Made by a program: the position numbers and the translations under genes. A stretch of DNA of 64,000 nt, taken from positions 62,001 to 126,000 of the forward strand of contig JAPWHL010000010.1 in assembly GCA_027214255.1 (NCBI GenBank), written 5' to 3'. Shown here piece after piece: positions 48,393 to 56,826 of the stretch. The notes below the pieces were generated by a model that saw nothing but the letters and a program-made list of their open reading frames with translations, made no database searches and was not told the origin of the DNA. Source of the DNA: Roseovarius aestuarii (GTDB lineage Bacteria > Pseudomonadota > Alphaproteobacteria > Rhodobacterales > Rhodobacteraceae). Positions within the stretch are counted from its first letter, which is position 1, and every line of letters begins with the position of its first letter.

Positions 48393-48789
48393 TCAACCTC
48401 TCAGACCAATCTCGAAACGCTGCAACTCGCAATGGCGGTGACACAGCCCCGCCACAACCTGCACCTTACGATCACACCAGACGACGCCGAAACCATCCAA
48501 GGCATCGCTTTTCTGAAAGGTCGGGTCATCTGCGCAAGGCGTGATCAAGTCGTCAAAGACGCACCACGTCCCGAACTGCCCAGTCAGTTTCTGGTAAGGA
48601 CCGCTTGCGCAATGGCATCTCGCTCGGGCAATCGCAGATGGCCCTGCTGAATACGGCAGGTACCGCGTTTTCAACGCAAGGCTTCACCGATGTCAAATCG
48701 CGAGTCGTTTTTCATGGATTGAACCCACAGCTTACCAACCTGATGTACAAACAGGCTTTGCCAGTCCCCCGGATCAGCGAATACCGGCC
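48393..48789. other. Unassigned region between convergent genes, 397 bp
   Basis: No confident gene. Short frames exist on both strands. On the plus strand a frame from 48432 (MAVTQPRHNLHLTITPDDAE) and another, shifted by one base near 48590, reading RNGISLGQSQMALLNTAGTA to SEYRP*, look protein-like in sequence. On the minus strand VFADPGDWQSLFVHQVGKLW runs to a stop, then another frame continues. This could be a decayed gene; I cannot name it. Confidence 0.3.
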
Positions 48790-49491
48790 TTAATGCGCAG
48801 CCTTGATCGTGCGGGCGATCCGCGCGCCAATTTCGCGGCTGGCTTTCAATGAGGGGTGGATCATATCCGCCCCGTGAAAGCTACGATTGCCGTAGGGAAC
48901 CAGATCGGCCAGCGATACGAAATAGACGCCCGGCATCCGTGCAGTCAGCCCAGAGATCCGCGCTTCCAGCGCATCGCCTTCGTCGCGGCAGTGTTCAATA
49001 GGAGAGCCGACGCCGGGGCTGCGCAAATAACCGACGTAGATGACCTTGGCTCCGGTCTTACGTAGTTTAACCAGCAGCTTGCGGATTTCGCCACGCTCCC
49101 CTCGGGCCGTGATCAGTTGGTCCATCCGGCGTTGACACCGTGTGCACCCGCATCCCAGCCACAAATCGTTGCCGCCGCCATTCACCACAATCCAATCCCA
49201 GTTTCCCGGACGGTACTGCTTGGAAATGTTCAGACCCATCGCGCCGGAAATAGGCAGGCGATAAATAATTCGCGCGCCCATCATGGATTGATCCGTCACC
49301 CGAACGCCCAATTGACGCCCCAGCGCGTGCGACACCGCGCGCCCGCTAATACGGTGCGAGGCCAGCATCGAGTCTCCCATGACCAGAATTCGAGGGCCTG
49401 TTTGCTGTTGCGCCTGTGCAAACAACGGACCGCCCGCACCGATCAGCAGGGTCAATACCATCAGGCCGGCACGTATCAGTTGTTGCATCAT
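48790..49491 (-). CDS. SGNH/GDSL hydrolase, exported
   Basis: A 233-residue secreted hydrolase. Signal peptide at residues 2-25 (LIRAGLMVLTLLIGAGGPLF). Block I is ILVMGDSMLASHRISGRAVS (nucleophile Ser in GDS), block III has VNGGGNDLWLGCG with the Asn, and block V has ADMIHPSLKASREIG with the catalytic Asp/His. Such enzymes deacylate surface polysaccharides or peptidoglycan. The ATGATG at 49491 is preferred over an open frame upstream because the signal peptide begins there. Confidence 0.9.
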   Translation of the reverse strand: MMQQLIRAGLMVLTLLIGAGGPLFAQAQQQTGPRILVMGDSMLASHRISGRAVSHALGRQLGVRVTDQSMMGARIIYRLPISGAMGLNISKQYRPGNWDWIVVNGGGNDLWLGCGCTRCQRRMDQLITARGERGEIRKLLVKLRKTGAKVIYVGYLRSPGVGSPIEHCRDEGDALEARISGLTARMPGVYFVSLADLVPYGNRSFHGADMIHPSLKASREIGARIARTIKAAH

Positions 49492-49831
49492 TGGCGCCTT
49501 GTCTTGCGTTTCCGGGGCCGGACGAAATACCCGTTTGCAAGTGGTGTAACGGCTCATAACCCGCGCAGGCAACCCAAGATTGCACGCAACATTCACTCAA
49601 ACAACCAAATCGTTTCCCCATTGAAAACAGTTTCACCAAATCGGCGCAATTCCATCAAAAACCGTTGGTAACGATGCCGACGGCGCACGACTGAACCAAC
49701 AGGTTACACCGTGCCCCCGTGCGTTCGCGGGCCCGCATCCAGCGAAAACTGGCGCAGCGCCACGCATGGCCCTTGTTGCAAAATACCGGCCCGATCCATA
49801 CCCTATCTCAGGCACGCGACATCGCGAGGGC
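49492..49831. other. Intergenic region between minus-strand genes, 340 bp
   Basis: No gene seen. It contains AT-richer sequence near 49600-49680 that should hold the SGNH hydrolase promoter. No repeats or clear operators were recognised. Confidence 0.45.
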
Positions 49832-50929
49832 TTAAACAACCCCGCCCTTGATCAGACGCTCGGCCAACGCGGCATAGACCCCTGCCATAGGCCCGTCGCC
49901 CGCAGCAATCGGCGTGCCGTCGTCCCCGGCCAGACGTGTTTCAAGATCAATCGGCAAAGCGCCAAGGAACGGCACGCCCAGTTTCTTGGCCTCGGCCTCG
50001 ACTCCGCCATGGCCAAAAATCTGCGCCTCGTGCCCGCATTCCGGGCACACATAGGTCGACATGTTTTCGATCATGCCCAAGATCGGTGTCTTCAGCGTGT
50101 CAAACATATCCATCGCTTTGCGCGCATCCAGCAGCGCTACGTCCTGTGGGGTCGAGACAATGATCGCGCCGGTTGGTTCGGCCTTTTGGCACAGGGTCAA
50201 TTGCACATCGCCCGTGCCCGGCGGCAGATCAACGATCAACACATCCAGCGTCCCCCAGTTCACCTGCGAGATCATCTGCTGCAACGCTCCCATCAACATC
50301 GGGCCACGCCAGATGACCGCCTTGGCCGGGTCCAGCATCAAGCCGATGGACATCATCGTGACGCCATGCGCGTGCAAGGGTTCGATGATTTTTCCATCAG
50401 GGCTGGCCGGACGTTTGCTGACGCCCATCATCCGGGGCTGACTGGGGCCATAAATATCAGCATCCAGCAGGCCCACACGCTTGCCTGCGCGGGCCAAGGC
50501 GACGGCCAGATTCGACGACACGGTGGACTTGCCCACGCCCCCTTTGCCCGACCCGACGGCGATGATGGTTTTCACGCTGGCCGGTTTCAAGCTGCCCTCA
50601 GTAGGCTTTGGATGGCCGCCGATCTTCAGGCTGGGCGGTTGCCCGCCTTGGGCCGCAGGGGCCGGCGGCGTTTTGGGGGCCGGGCCGTGGGCGGTCAAAA
50701 CGGCGGTCGCACGTGCAACCCCGTCCAATTCCATCACTGCACGCTCGGCGGCGGCGCGCAGCGGTTCCATCTGGCGAGCGATATCCGGGCTGGGCGCCTC
50801 AATGACGAAGCGTACATGGTCGCCCTCGACGGTCAACGCACGCACCAGATCACGCGAGATCAGGTCGCCCCCGTCGGGCAGTTCCATCTGGGCCAGTCGG
50901 GCCTTGATCGACGCTGGTGTCACGGTCAT
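49832..50929 (-). CDS. mrp: Mrp/ApbC-type Fe-S cluster carrier ATPase
   Basis: A 365-residue P-loop ATPase that assembles and transfers Fe-S clusters. An N-terminal DUF59/MIP18-like domain (residues 1-85) is followed by a linker rich in Pro/Ala and the deviant Walker motif [11 protein letters not shown] (about 126-136), [31 protein letters not shown] and the CxxC in [14 protein letters not shown]. The ATG at 50929 has AGGAGAG upstream; an upstream start is unlikely. Confidence 0.95.
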   Translation of the reverse strand: MTVTPASIKARLAQMELPDGGDLISRDLVRALTVEGDHVRFVIEAPSPDIARQMEPLRAAAERAVMELDGVARATAVLTAHGPAPKTPPAPAAQGGQPPSLKIGGHPKPTEGSLKPASVKTIIAVGSGKGGVGKSTVSSNLAVALARAGKRVGLLDADIYGPSQPRMMGVSKRPASPDGKIIEPLHAHGVTMMSIGLMLDPAKAVIWRGPMLMGALQQMISQVNWGTLDVLIVDLPPGTGDVQLTLCQKAEPTGAIIVSTPQDVALLDARKAMDMFDTLKTPILGMIENMSTYVCPECGHEAQIFGHGGVEAEAKKLGVPFLGALPIDLETRLAGDDGTPIAAGDGPMAGVYAALAERLIKGGVV

Positions 50930-51250
50930 GATGTCTCTCCTGTCTGTGTTGGCACATAGGTGACAGGTTTTCCCGGCAGGGCAAGGGCAGGACACGCCAA
51001 GACAGGCACAACTGCCCCGAAAAATCGACCCGATTCCGATTTTGTGATGCCCGCCACCCTTCAAACTCGACTTTACCCACGAAATAGCCCTCCCAGACGG
51101 GCCTAAGTCCCGCCCACTTATGCAAATGCTGCATAGCAGAATTGACCACTCTGGGTATTGTGCAAGCGCAGCAATCGCCTATCTAGTGGGCACAAGCGAA
51201 CAGACGGGGCGCCACGATGAACCGCCCGAAGTAACGAGTAGGCAAGAACA
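50930..51250. other. Divergent promoter region of mrp and the DUF1127 gene, 321 bp
   Basis: No gene seen. Toward the DUF1127 gene, TTGTGC (51158-51163) and TATCTA (51180-51185) with 16 bp between are a candidate promoter. The extended -10 reads CCTATCTA, close to the heat-shock sigma (RpoH) -10 consensus. This is suggestive only. Confidence 0.4.
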
Positions 51251-51478
51251 ATGAATTACGCATCAACAACCACCGCACAACGGACATTCTTTGGATTTGG
51301 CGTGACTGCGTCCTGGTCAAAAATCAAAGACCGCATGGACAAAAGCCGCGCATATTCCCGCACCGTGAACGAGCTGTCGTCCCTGGGCACAATGGAACTG
51401 AACGACCTTGGCATCGCGCGTCACCAGATCGCGGACAAGGCCCACGAATGCGTCTACGGCACACGCCGCACAGCGTAA
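51251..51478 (+). CDS. DUF1127 protein, CcaF1-like
   Basis: A 75-residue protein with the DUF1127 helix pair (RTVNELSSLGTMELNDLGIA then RHQIADKAHE). In Rhodobacter sphaeroides the homologous CcaF1 is an RNA-binding protein co-transcribed with a cluster of CcsR sRNAs under heat-shock sigma factors. Here the gene is likewise followed by hairpins with CCUCC loops, so a shared transcript is expected. Function by analogy: stress-response RNA metabolism. Confidence 0.85.
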   Translation: MNYASTTTAQRTFFGFGVTASWSKIKDRMDKSRAYSRTVNELSSLGTMELNDLGIARHQIADKAHECVYGTRRTA

Positions 51479-51488
51479 CACCGGATCG

Positions 51489-51557
51489 GATGCTCTTCTC
51501 CTCCCTTAGGGCATCTGTACTGGCTGCGTCCCGACTCCTCCCCGAGGGGCGCAGCCA
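51489..51557 (+). ncRNA. Cuckoo/CcsR-type sRNA candidate 1
   Basis: Two hairpins each present a CCTCC motif in the loop. The first has stem GATGCTC / GGGCATC (51489-51515) and loop TTCTCCTCCCTTA. The second has a 12-bp stem starting TGGCTGCG and ending CGCAGCCA (51521-51557) and loop GACTCCTCCCCGA. This is the layout of cuckoo/CcsR RNAs (two stem-loops with CCUCCUCCC loops), and the position directly after a DUF1127 gene matches the known locus in R. sphaeroides. Probably processed from the DUF1127 transcript. Confidence 0.75.
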
Positions 51558-51592
51558 CAAAGACCCGGGTCAATTTTGACCCACACGCCAGA

Positions 51593-51658
51593 CGGTTTGG
51601 TCCTCCCCTGAACCGATGGCTGTCAGAGCGGCGATACTGGTCCTCCCCCAGTGTCGCC
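51593..51658 (+). ncRNA. Cuckoo/CcsR-type sRNA candidate 2
   Basis: A second tandem unit. Hairpin one has stem CGGTT / AACCG (51593-51615) and loop with TCCTCCCC. Hairpin two is GGCGATACTGG / CCAGTGTCGCC (51630-51658) with loop TCCTCCC, followed by GTTTCTCGTTTT, so it doubles as a Rho-independent terminator of the DUF1127 unit. A palindrome GGGTCAATTTTGACCC (51567-51582) separates the two units. Confidence 0.72.
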
Positions 51659-51690
51659 GTTTCTCGTTTTCGGCTTCGGTCCGGCAGGAC

Positions 51691-52650
51691 TCAGGCGACC
51701 CCGGCGCGCAATGTGTCATGGATATGCACCAGCCCCTTAAGCGCCCCGTCGCCGTCCAGCACGAACAACGCGCTGATTTTCTGGGCATTCATAATACCCA
51801 GCGCCTCGGACAATAGCGCCTCGGGACGGGTCGTGCGCGGATTACGGGTGGCAATCTGCCCTGCCGTGCGCTCCATCAGCGTATCCAGATTGCGCCGCAA
51901 ATCCCCGTCGGTGATGATCCCGCTCAGGGCACCATCCTTGACAACGGCTGCCACACCAAATCCTTTGGCCGTCATTTCCAGCAGGGTCTGCCCCATGGGC
52001 GTTTCTTCTGTCACCACAGGCAGGGCGTCACCGGTATGCATGACCGCATTCACGGTCAACAATTGCGCCCCCAAGGTTCCGCCGGGATGAAACACCAGAA
52101 AATTCTCACGCTCAAACCCGCGCAATTTCATCAACGCCACGGCCAAGGCATCCCCCAGTGCAAGGGTACATGTTGTGCTGGTAGTTGGGGCCATGCCAAT
52201 CCCGCAGGCCTCGGGCGCATCGGGCAAGAGCAACAGGTGATCCGCCTGCACGGCCAATGTACTGGTCAGGTTGCGCGTGATCGCAATAAGCGGGATCGAA
52301 AACCGACGGGTGTGGGCAATGATATCGGCCAGTTCGCGGGTTTCGCCCGAATTTGAAATCAAAATCACCGCGTCCGCGCGCGTCACCATCCCCAGATCGC
52401 CATGGCTGGCTTCGCCGGGATGAACCGCATGGGCAGGTGTTCCAGTGCTCGCCATGGTCGCCGCGATCTTATGCGCGATATGGCCAGATTTTCCCATGCC
52501 CGACACAATCACCCGGCCCGTCACGGACAACAACAATTGTACGACCTCGTCAAACGCTGCGGGGAGTGCCTCGCGCATCTGCGCCAGTGCATCGCCTTCG
52601 ATGCGCAGGACGTCGCGTGCGATATCGGATGGGGTGGGATGATCGGTCAT
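51691..52650 (-). CDS. kdsD: Arabinose-5-phosphate isomerase (KpsF/GutQ type)
   Basis: Interconverts ribulose 5-phosphate and arabinose 5-phosphate for KDO synthesis in lipopolysaccharide or capsule. The 319-residue protein has an N-terminal SIS domain (about 40-175: VIVSGMGKSGHIAHKIAATM, ATSTGTPAHAVHP-like segment, ISNSGETRELADIIAHTRRF) and two C-terminal CBS domains (about 205-319: AVMHTGDALPVVTEETPMGQ and GIITDGDLRRNLDTLMERTA). It converges on the sRNA terminator. Confidence 0.92.
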   Translation of the reverse strand: MTDHPTPSDIARDVLRIEGDALAQMREALPAAFDEVVQLLLSVTGRVIVSGMGKSGHIAHKIAATMASTGTPAHAVHPGEASHGDLGMVTRADAVILISNSGETRELADIIAHTRRFSIPLIAITRNLTSTLAVQADHLLLLPDAPEACGIGMAPTTSTTCTLALGDALAVALMKLRGFERENFLVFHPGGTLGAQLLTVNAVMHTGDALPVVTEETPMGQTLLEMTAKGFGVAAVVKDGALSGIITDGDLRRNLDTLMERTAGQIATRNPRTTRPEALLSEALGIMNAQKISALFVLDGDGALKGLVHIHDTLRAGVA

Positions 52651-52829
52651 TCTACGCTCCGGCAGGGATTGCCATCACCGGATAGCCTTCTCGGCCCGTA
52701 TTGAAAAGGGGCGCGCGTGATGCAGCAAGGGCGCAGGGTCGCAAAACTGATGCAGGCCGCGTTGACTTGGGCTGCGCCCTGCCCCAGTAATCTGGGCAAA
52801 AAAGAGCAGTTTCAGCAAAGGGCAACCAC

Positions 52830-54158
52830 ATGAAAATCGCGATGATCGGGACGGGATACGTCGGCCTTGTGTCCGGCGTGTGTTTTTCGGATTTCGGACA
52901 TGACGTGATCTGCGTTGACCGCGACCCGAACAAGATCGAGATGCTGGAACGCGGCGAAGTACCGATTTTTGAGCCCGGTCTGGACCTGCTGATGGCCAAG
53001 AACGTCGCCTCTGGACGTCTGTCCTTTACCACTGATCTGAAAGCGGCGGTTGATGGTGCCGAGGCTGTGTTCATCGCCGTGGGCACACCCACGCGGCGCG
53101 GCGATGGCCATGCTGACCTGACATTTGTAATGGCCGCTGCCGAAGAAATCGCGAAGGCCGCCAGTGATTATCTGGTGATCGTCACAAAATCCACTGTTCC
53201 CGTCGGCACCAACCGACAGGTCAAACAGGTGATCAAAAAGGTGCGCCCCGATCTGGAGTTTGACGTAGCCTCCAACCCAGAGTTTCTACGCGAAGGTGCG
53301 GCAATTGACGACTTCATGAAGCCCGACCGCGTCGTTGTCGGCGTCCAGACCGAGCGCGCGGCCCAAGTGATGGCCGATATCTATCGCCCGCTCTATCTGC
53401 GTGACTTTCCGATCCTGACCACCGACCTGGAATCCGCCGAAATGATAAAATACGCCGCCAATGCGTTTCTGGCAGCAAAAATCACGTTCATAAACGAAAT
53501 TGCCGGACTGTGCGAACGCACCGGAGCAGATGTCAAACAGGTCAGCCACGGCATGGGATTGGACGGGCGAATTGGTAACAAATTCCTGCACGCCGGCCCC
53601 GGTTATGGCGGAAGCTGTTTCCCCAAAGACACCAAAGCACTGGCGCGCATTGGTCAAGAACACGGCCTGCCCATGCAGATCACCGAAAAGGTGATCACCG
53701 TCAACGAAGAGGTCAAACGCCGGATGATCGACAAGCTGCTCGATCTGCTTGACGGCAGCTTTAACGGCAAAACCGTTGCGGTTTTGGGCGTCACCTTCAA
53801 ACCCAATACAGACGACATGCGTGACGCACCCAGCCTGACGATCGTTCCCGCACTGGTCGGGGGCGGCGCCAAGGTTCGTTGTTGTGACCCGCAAGGGCAA
53901 CGCGAGGGCGAGGCCCTGCTGCCCGGCGTGATCTGGCAGGCAGACCCCTACAAAGCCGCCAACAACGCCGATCTGGTGGTGATCTTGACCGAATGGAACG
54001 AGTTCCGCGCACTGGATCTGAAACGCATGGCGCGCAAGATGGCCAACCCGCGTATGGCAGACCTGCGCAACGTCTATTCGCCCCGTGATGCGCGTCGCGC
54101 AGGCTTTGTCGCCTATGATTCAGTCGGGCGCGCGGGTTTCATGCCCGAAGTGGAATAA
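52830..54158 (+). CDS. ugd: UDP-glucose 6-dehydrogenase
   Basis: Oxidises UDP-glucose to UDP-glucuronate for surface polysaccharides. The 442-residue protein starts MKIAMIGTGYVGLVSGVCFS with the NAD loop, has TDLESAEMIKYAANAFLAAK, the catalytic Cys263 in GPGYGGSCFPKDTKALARIG, and the C-terminal GVTFKPNTDDMRDAPSLTIV. With kdsD and glmM nearby it belongs to envelope-sugar supply, though the genes are separate transcription units. Confidence 0.95.
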   Translation: MKIAMIGTGYVGLVSGVCFSDFGHDVICVDRDPNKIEMLERGEVPIFEPGLDLLMAKNVASGRLSFTTDLKAAVDGAEAVFIAVGTPTRRGDGHADLTFVMAAAEEIAKAASDYLVIVTKSTVPVGTNRQVKQVIKKVRPDLEFDVASNPEFLREGAAIDDFMKPDRVVVGVQTERAAQVMADIYRPLYLRDFPILTTDLESAEMIKYAANAFLAAKITFINEIAGLCERTGADVKQVSHGMGLDGRIGNKFLHAGPGYGGSCFPKDTKALARIGQEHGLPMQITEKVITVNEEVKRRMIDKLLDLLDGSFNGKTVAVLGVTFKPNTDDMRDAPSLTIVPALVGGGAKVRCCDPQGQREGEALLPGVIWQADPYKAANNADLVVILTEWNEFRALDLKRMARKMANPRMADLRNVYSPRDARRAGFVAYDSVGRAGFMPEVE

Positions 54159-54201
54159 ATCCCCCCACCTTTCACTCCCCACGTTACGGACCGAAATCCC
54201 A

Positions 54202-54642
54202 ATGCAAATACCATTTGATTTGAACGTGCCGCGCTTTCTTGTTTGCGCGGCCATAACCACCGTTATGGCCACACCGGGATTGACCCAAACAGCCGAACTA
54301 CCGCGGGCCGGCACCTGCGAACACCGTCGTGTCATCACTGAGAGTTTCTCGCTCTCGACCACTCTGGACTGGCGTGGCGAAGAGGCCATGATACTCTCTG
54401 GCAATGACAAAACCCCGGGGCAAGTAGTCGGGTTGCGTAAACACGGCGGGGGCTTCAAGTTCTCGGTGCTTTATACGGATCGCATTCTGGGAGAATCCGA
54501 AATAGTTGTCTTCTCAATTCCCGATGACGGCCCCACCCAATACAGAATGGGCACGGTGACCTATCACACCCAAGAGGATGGGCCCCGCATCGTTGAAACA
54601 ATCGCTGCTTTCAACGACGTTGTGTGTGCGGTGATCTATTAG
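54202..54642 (+). CDS. Small secreted protein of unknown function
   Basis: Family not recognised. The 146-residue product has an N-terminal signal peptide (LVCAAITTVMATPGLTQTAE, about residues 13-32) and a beta-rich mature domain with two Cys (GTCEHRR and DVVCAVIY) probably bonded to each other. The frame is open into ugd, but ATG at 54202 places the signal peptide at the N-terminus. It follows ugd by 43 bp. Confidence 0.7.
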   Translation: MQIPFDLNVPRFLVCAAITTVMATPGLTQTAELPRAGTCEHRRVITESFSLSTTLDWRGEEAMILSGNDKTPGQVVGLRKHGGGFKFSVLYTDRILGESEIVVFSIPDDGPTQYRMGTVTYHTQEDGPRIVETIAAFNDVVCAVIY

Positions 54643-54718
54643 GGGTTTTGAAAACACCGTGACAGTTCAGATGCGCCCGGGAGCTGATCCGGGGCCTCGG
54701 CCTACCCGGTCTGCGCCG

Positions 54719-55645
54719 TCAATCACCGGGTATGTTTTGCATATGGCGCTCGCCGCGCGCGGCTGACAGCGCCATCTGCTTTTGACGTTCGCGAAAACGC
54801 CCCTTGTCATGCTCGGATGTCTCGGATGCGCATTGATGGCATGATACGCCTTGCTCAAATTCGGGGCGCTTCATGTCTTCGGGCAGGATGGGTCGACGGC
54901 AGGCGTGGCACAACAGGTGCGGCCCTTCGGTCAGCCCATGTTCGACCGACACGCGCCCGTCGAACACAAAACACGCACCGTCCCAACGGCTCTCGGCCTC
55001 GGGCACCTCCTCAAGATATTTCAGGATGCCGCCTTTGAGGTGATAGACATCCTCGACACCCTGTCCGAGCAGATAGTTGGTAGATTTTTCACAGCGAATA
55101 CCACCCGTACAAAACATCGCGATGCGCTTGTTATGAAAACGATGTTTGTTCGCCTCCCACCATGCGGGGAATTCACGAAAGCTGGCTGTTTCGGGGTCGA
55201 TGGCCCCCTCGAACGTACCAATCGCAACTTCATAATCGTTGCGCGTGTCGATCACAGCCACATCGGGCTGTGTGATCAAATCGTTCCAGTCCTCGGGCGC
55301 GACATAGTGGCCGACGCGTGCGCGCGGATCGACATCAGGCTGGCCCATCGTGACAATCTCACGTTTCAGGCGCACTTTCAGGCGACCAAAGGGCTGATAG
55401 CTGCTGGTGCTTTCCTTGTGTTCCAAGTCGGCACAGCCGGGTAAGGCGCGCAGATGCGCAAGAACAGCATCGATTCCGGCGCGTGACCCGGCAATCGTTC
55501 CGTTGACCCCCTCGCCCGCCAGCAAGAGCGAGCCAGTGATGCCCTGAGATTGGCATAGCGTCAAAAGCGGTCCCTGCACGGCGGCGGGATCGTCAAAACG
55601 TGTGAAATGATAAAGCGCTGCAATTGTGTACATGGGATCTGTCAT
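54719..55645 (-). CDS. trhO: tRNA uridine(34) hydroxylase, rhodanese-type (YceA family)
   Basis: Hydroxylates U34 of certain tRNAs toward 5-hydroxyuridine derivatives. The 308-residue protein has the N-terminal acylphosphatase-like part (ALYHFTRFDDPAAVQGPLLT, GITGSLLLAGEGVNGTIAGS), the rhodanese domain with VIDTRNDYEVAIGTFEGAID, and the active-site Cys179 in AMFCTGGIRCEKSTNYLLG. The C-terminal tail carries CXXC pairs (LLCHACRRP and VSCHQCASE). ATG at 55645 is taken; MYTIAAL at 55633 is a close alternative. Confidence 0.93.
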   Translation of the reverse strand: MTDPMYTIAALYHFTRFDDPAAVQGPLLTLCQSQGITGSLLLAGEGVNGTIAGSRAGIDAVLAHLRALPGCADLEHKESTSSYQPFGRLKVRLKREIVTMGQPDVDPRARVGHYVAPEDWNDLITQPDVAVIDTRNDYEVAIGTFEGAIDPETASFREFPAWWEANKHRFHNKRIAMFCTGGIRCEKSTNYLLGQGVEDVYHLKGGILKYLEEVPEAESRWDGACFVFDGRVSVEHGLTEGPHLLCHACRRPILPEDMKRPEFEQGVSCHQCASETSEHDKGRFRERQKQMALSAARGERHMQNIPGD

Positions 55646-55736
55646 TACGCCCAAGAGGCGCCCCCGGCAAGTCGCACATGTTGACGCAGGCAGGCGCACT
55701 GCCTACCCATGAAACCACCGAGTTAGGAGAACAGAC

Positions 55737-56333
55737 ATGACGCAAGCCCTGATAGTCATCGACGTGCAGAACGATTTTTGCCCCAATGGCGCGCTGGCCG
55801 TGGCCCAAGGTGATGAGATCGTGCCGGGTATCAACGCCCGCATGGCCGATTTCCCAGCCGTGATTCTGACCCAGGATTGGCACCCGGCGGGGCATTCGTC
55901 CTTTGCCTCCTCCCACCACGGTAAAGCAGCGATGGACGTGATCGACATGCCCTATGGTCTGCAGGTTTTGTGGCCCGACCATTGCGTACAAGGCAGCACT
56001 GGTGCAGCGTTTCACCCGTCGTTACGCACAGATCCCGCCGATATAATCATTCGCAAGGGCTATACCCCGTCCATCGATTCCTACAGTGCGTTTTTTGAAA
56101 ATGATCACAGCACCCCCACTGGACTGCATGGGTATCTGCAAACGCGCGGCGTTACCCATCTGACGCTGGTTGGGTTGGCCACAGATTTTTGCGTCAACTT
56201 CTCGGCGGTGGACGCCGCGCGGCTGGGCTACCGGGTCAGCGTCGATTTAAGCCTGTGTCGCGGAATCGATCTGAACGGCTCTATGCAAACCGCTCTGGAT
56301 GGTATGGCAGAGGCAGGTGTAACCCTGACCTAG
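55737..56333 (+). CDS. pncA: Nicotinamidase
   Basis: Hydrolyses nicotinamide to nicotinate in NAD salvage. The 198-residue isochorismatase-fold protein has ALIVIDVQNDFCPNGALAVA (catalytic Asp), metal ligands in TQDWHPAGHSSFASSHHGK, the Lys in IIRKGYTPSIDSYSAF, and the catalytic Cys in LVGLATDFCVNFSAVDAARL. ATG at 55737 has AGGAG upstream. Its stop overlaps the end of the converging VanZ gene by four bases. Confidence 0.95.
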   Translation: MTQALIVIDVQNDFCPNGALAVAQGDEIVPGINARMADFPAVILTQDWHPAGHSSFASSHHGKAAMDVIDMPYGLQVLWPDHCVQGSTGAAFHPSLRTDPADIIIRKGYTPSIDSYSAFFENDHSTPTGLHGYLQTRGVTHLTLVGLATDFCVNFSAVDAARLGYRVSVDLSLCRGIDLNGSMQTALDGMAEAGVTLT

Positions 56334-56680
56334 CCCCGCAGAGCCCAACGCCGCGCCCCAACCGCGCCAGTGATGGCCCCCAGAAGATCCGCCAGCAGGT
56401 CCAGCCATTCGGCCCCACGCCCCACCGATGGCTGAATGATTTCTATCAGCCCGCCATAGGCGGTCGCCGTGACCACAACCCACCAGATATGGCGGGGATA
56501 TACCAGACCAAGCGGCACAACCAATGCTGCAAAAGCGATGAAATGATAGAGCTTGTCCGGCGTCGGTGGACCGTCTGCCTGACTGGACGGCATCAAGGTC
56601 AACACAGCGATCACCACCGTCAAAAGGACAGTCGCCCCCCACGCATAAGGTTTCTGGCGGTGCGGTAGAATTGCTATCAT
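56330..56680 (-). CDS. VanZ-like membrane protein
   Basis: A 116-residue inner-membrane protein with about four helices (WGATVLLTVVIAVLTLMPSS, LYHFIAFAALVVPLGLVY, VVVTATAYGGLIEIIQPSVG). The motif DKLYHFIAFA and the following GLIEIIQPSVGRGAEWLDLL are typical of the VanZ family, whose members have varied or unknown roles, including low-level teicoplanin resistance in Gram-positives. No resistance genes are near. Confidence 0.85.
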   Translation of the reverse strand: MIAILPHRQKPYAWGATVLLTVVIAVLTLMPSSQADGPPTPDKLYHFIAFAALVVPLGLVYPRHIWWVVVTATAYGGLIEIIQPSVGRGAEWLDLLADLLGAITGAVGARRWALRG

Positions 56681-56826
56681 CGTTCAGCCTTGCACGTTGG
56701 GATCAGCCCCGCCTTCTGCACGGCCAACTCCGCAATGGCAATGGCGCGCGCATGATGCGTTACCCACTCGCCAAATCATGCCGATCTCAGTATAGGGGCA
56801 TCCAACATACATAGGGGCACCAAAGT

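Noticed and set aside
48605..48793. Short plus-strand frame starting at TTG, LRNGISLGQSQMALLNTAG
   Set aside because: Protein-like, but without a ribosome site or upstream continuation in frame; recorded only as part of the unassigned region.
49766..50959. 397-codon plus-strand open frame
   Set aside because: Antisense to mrp, which has clear family motifs on the other strand.
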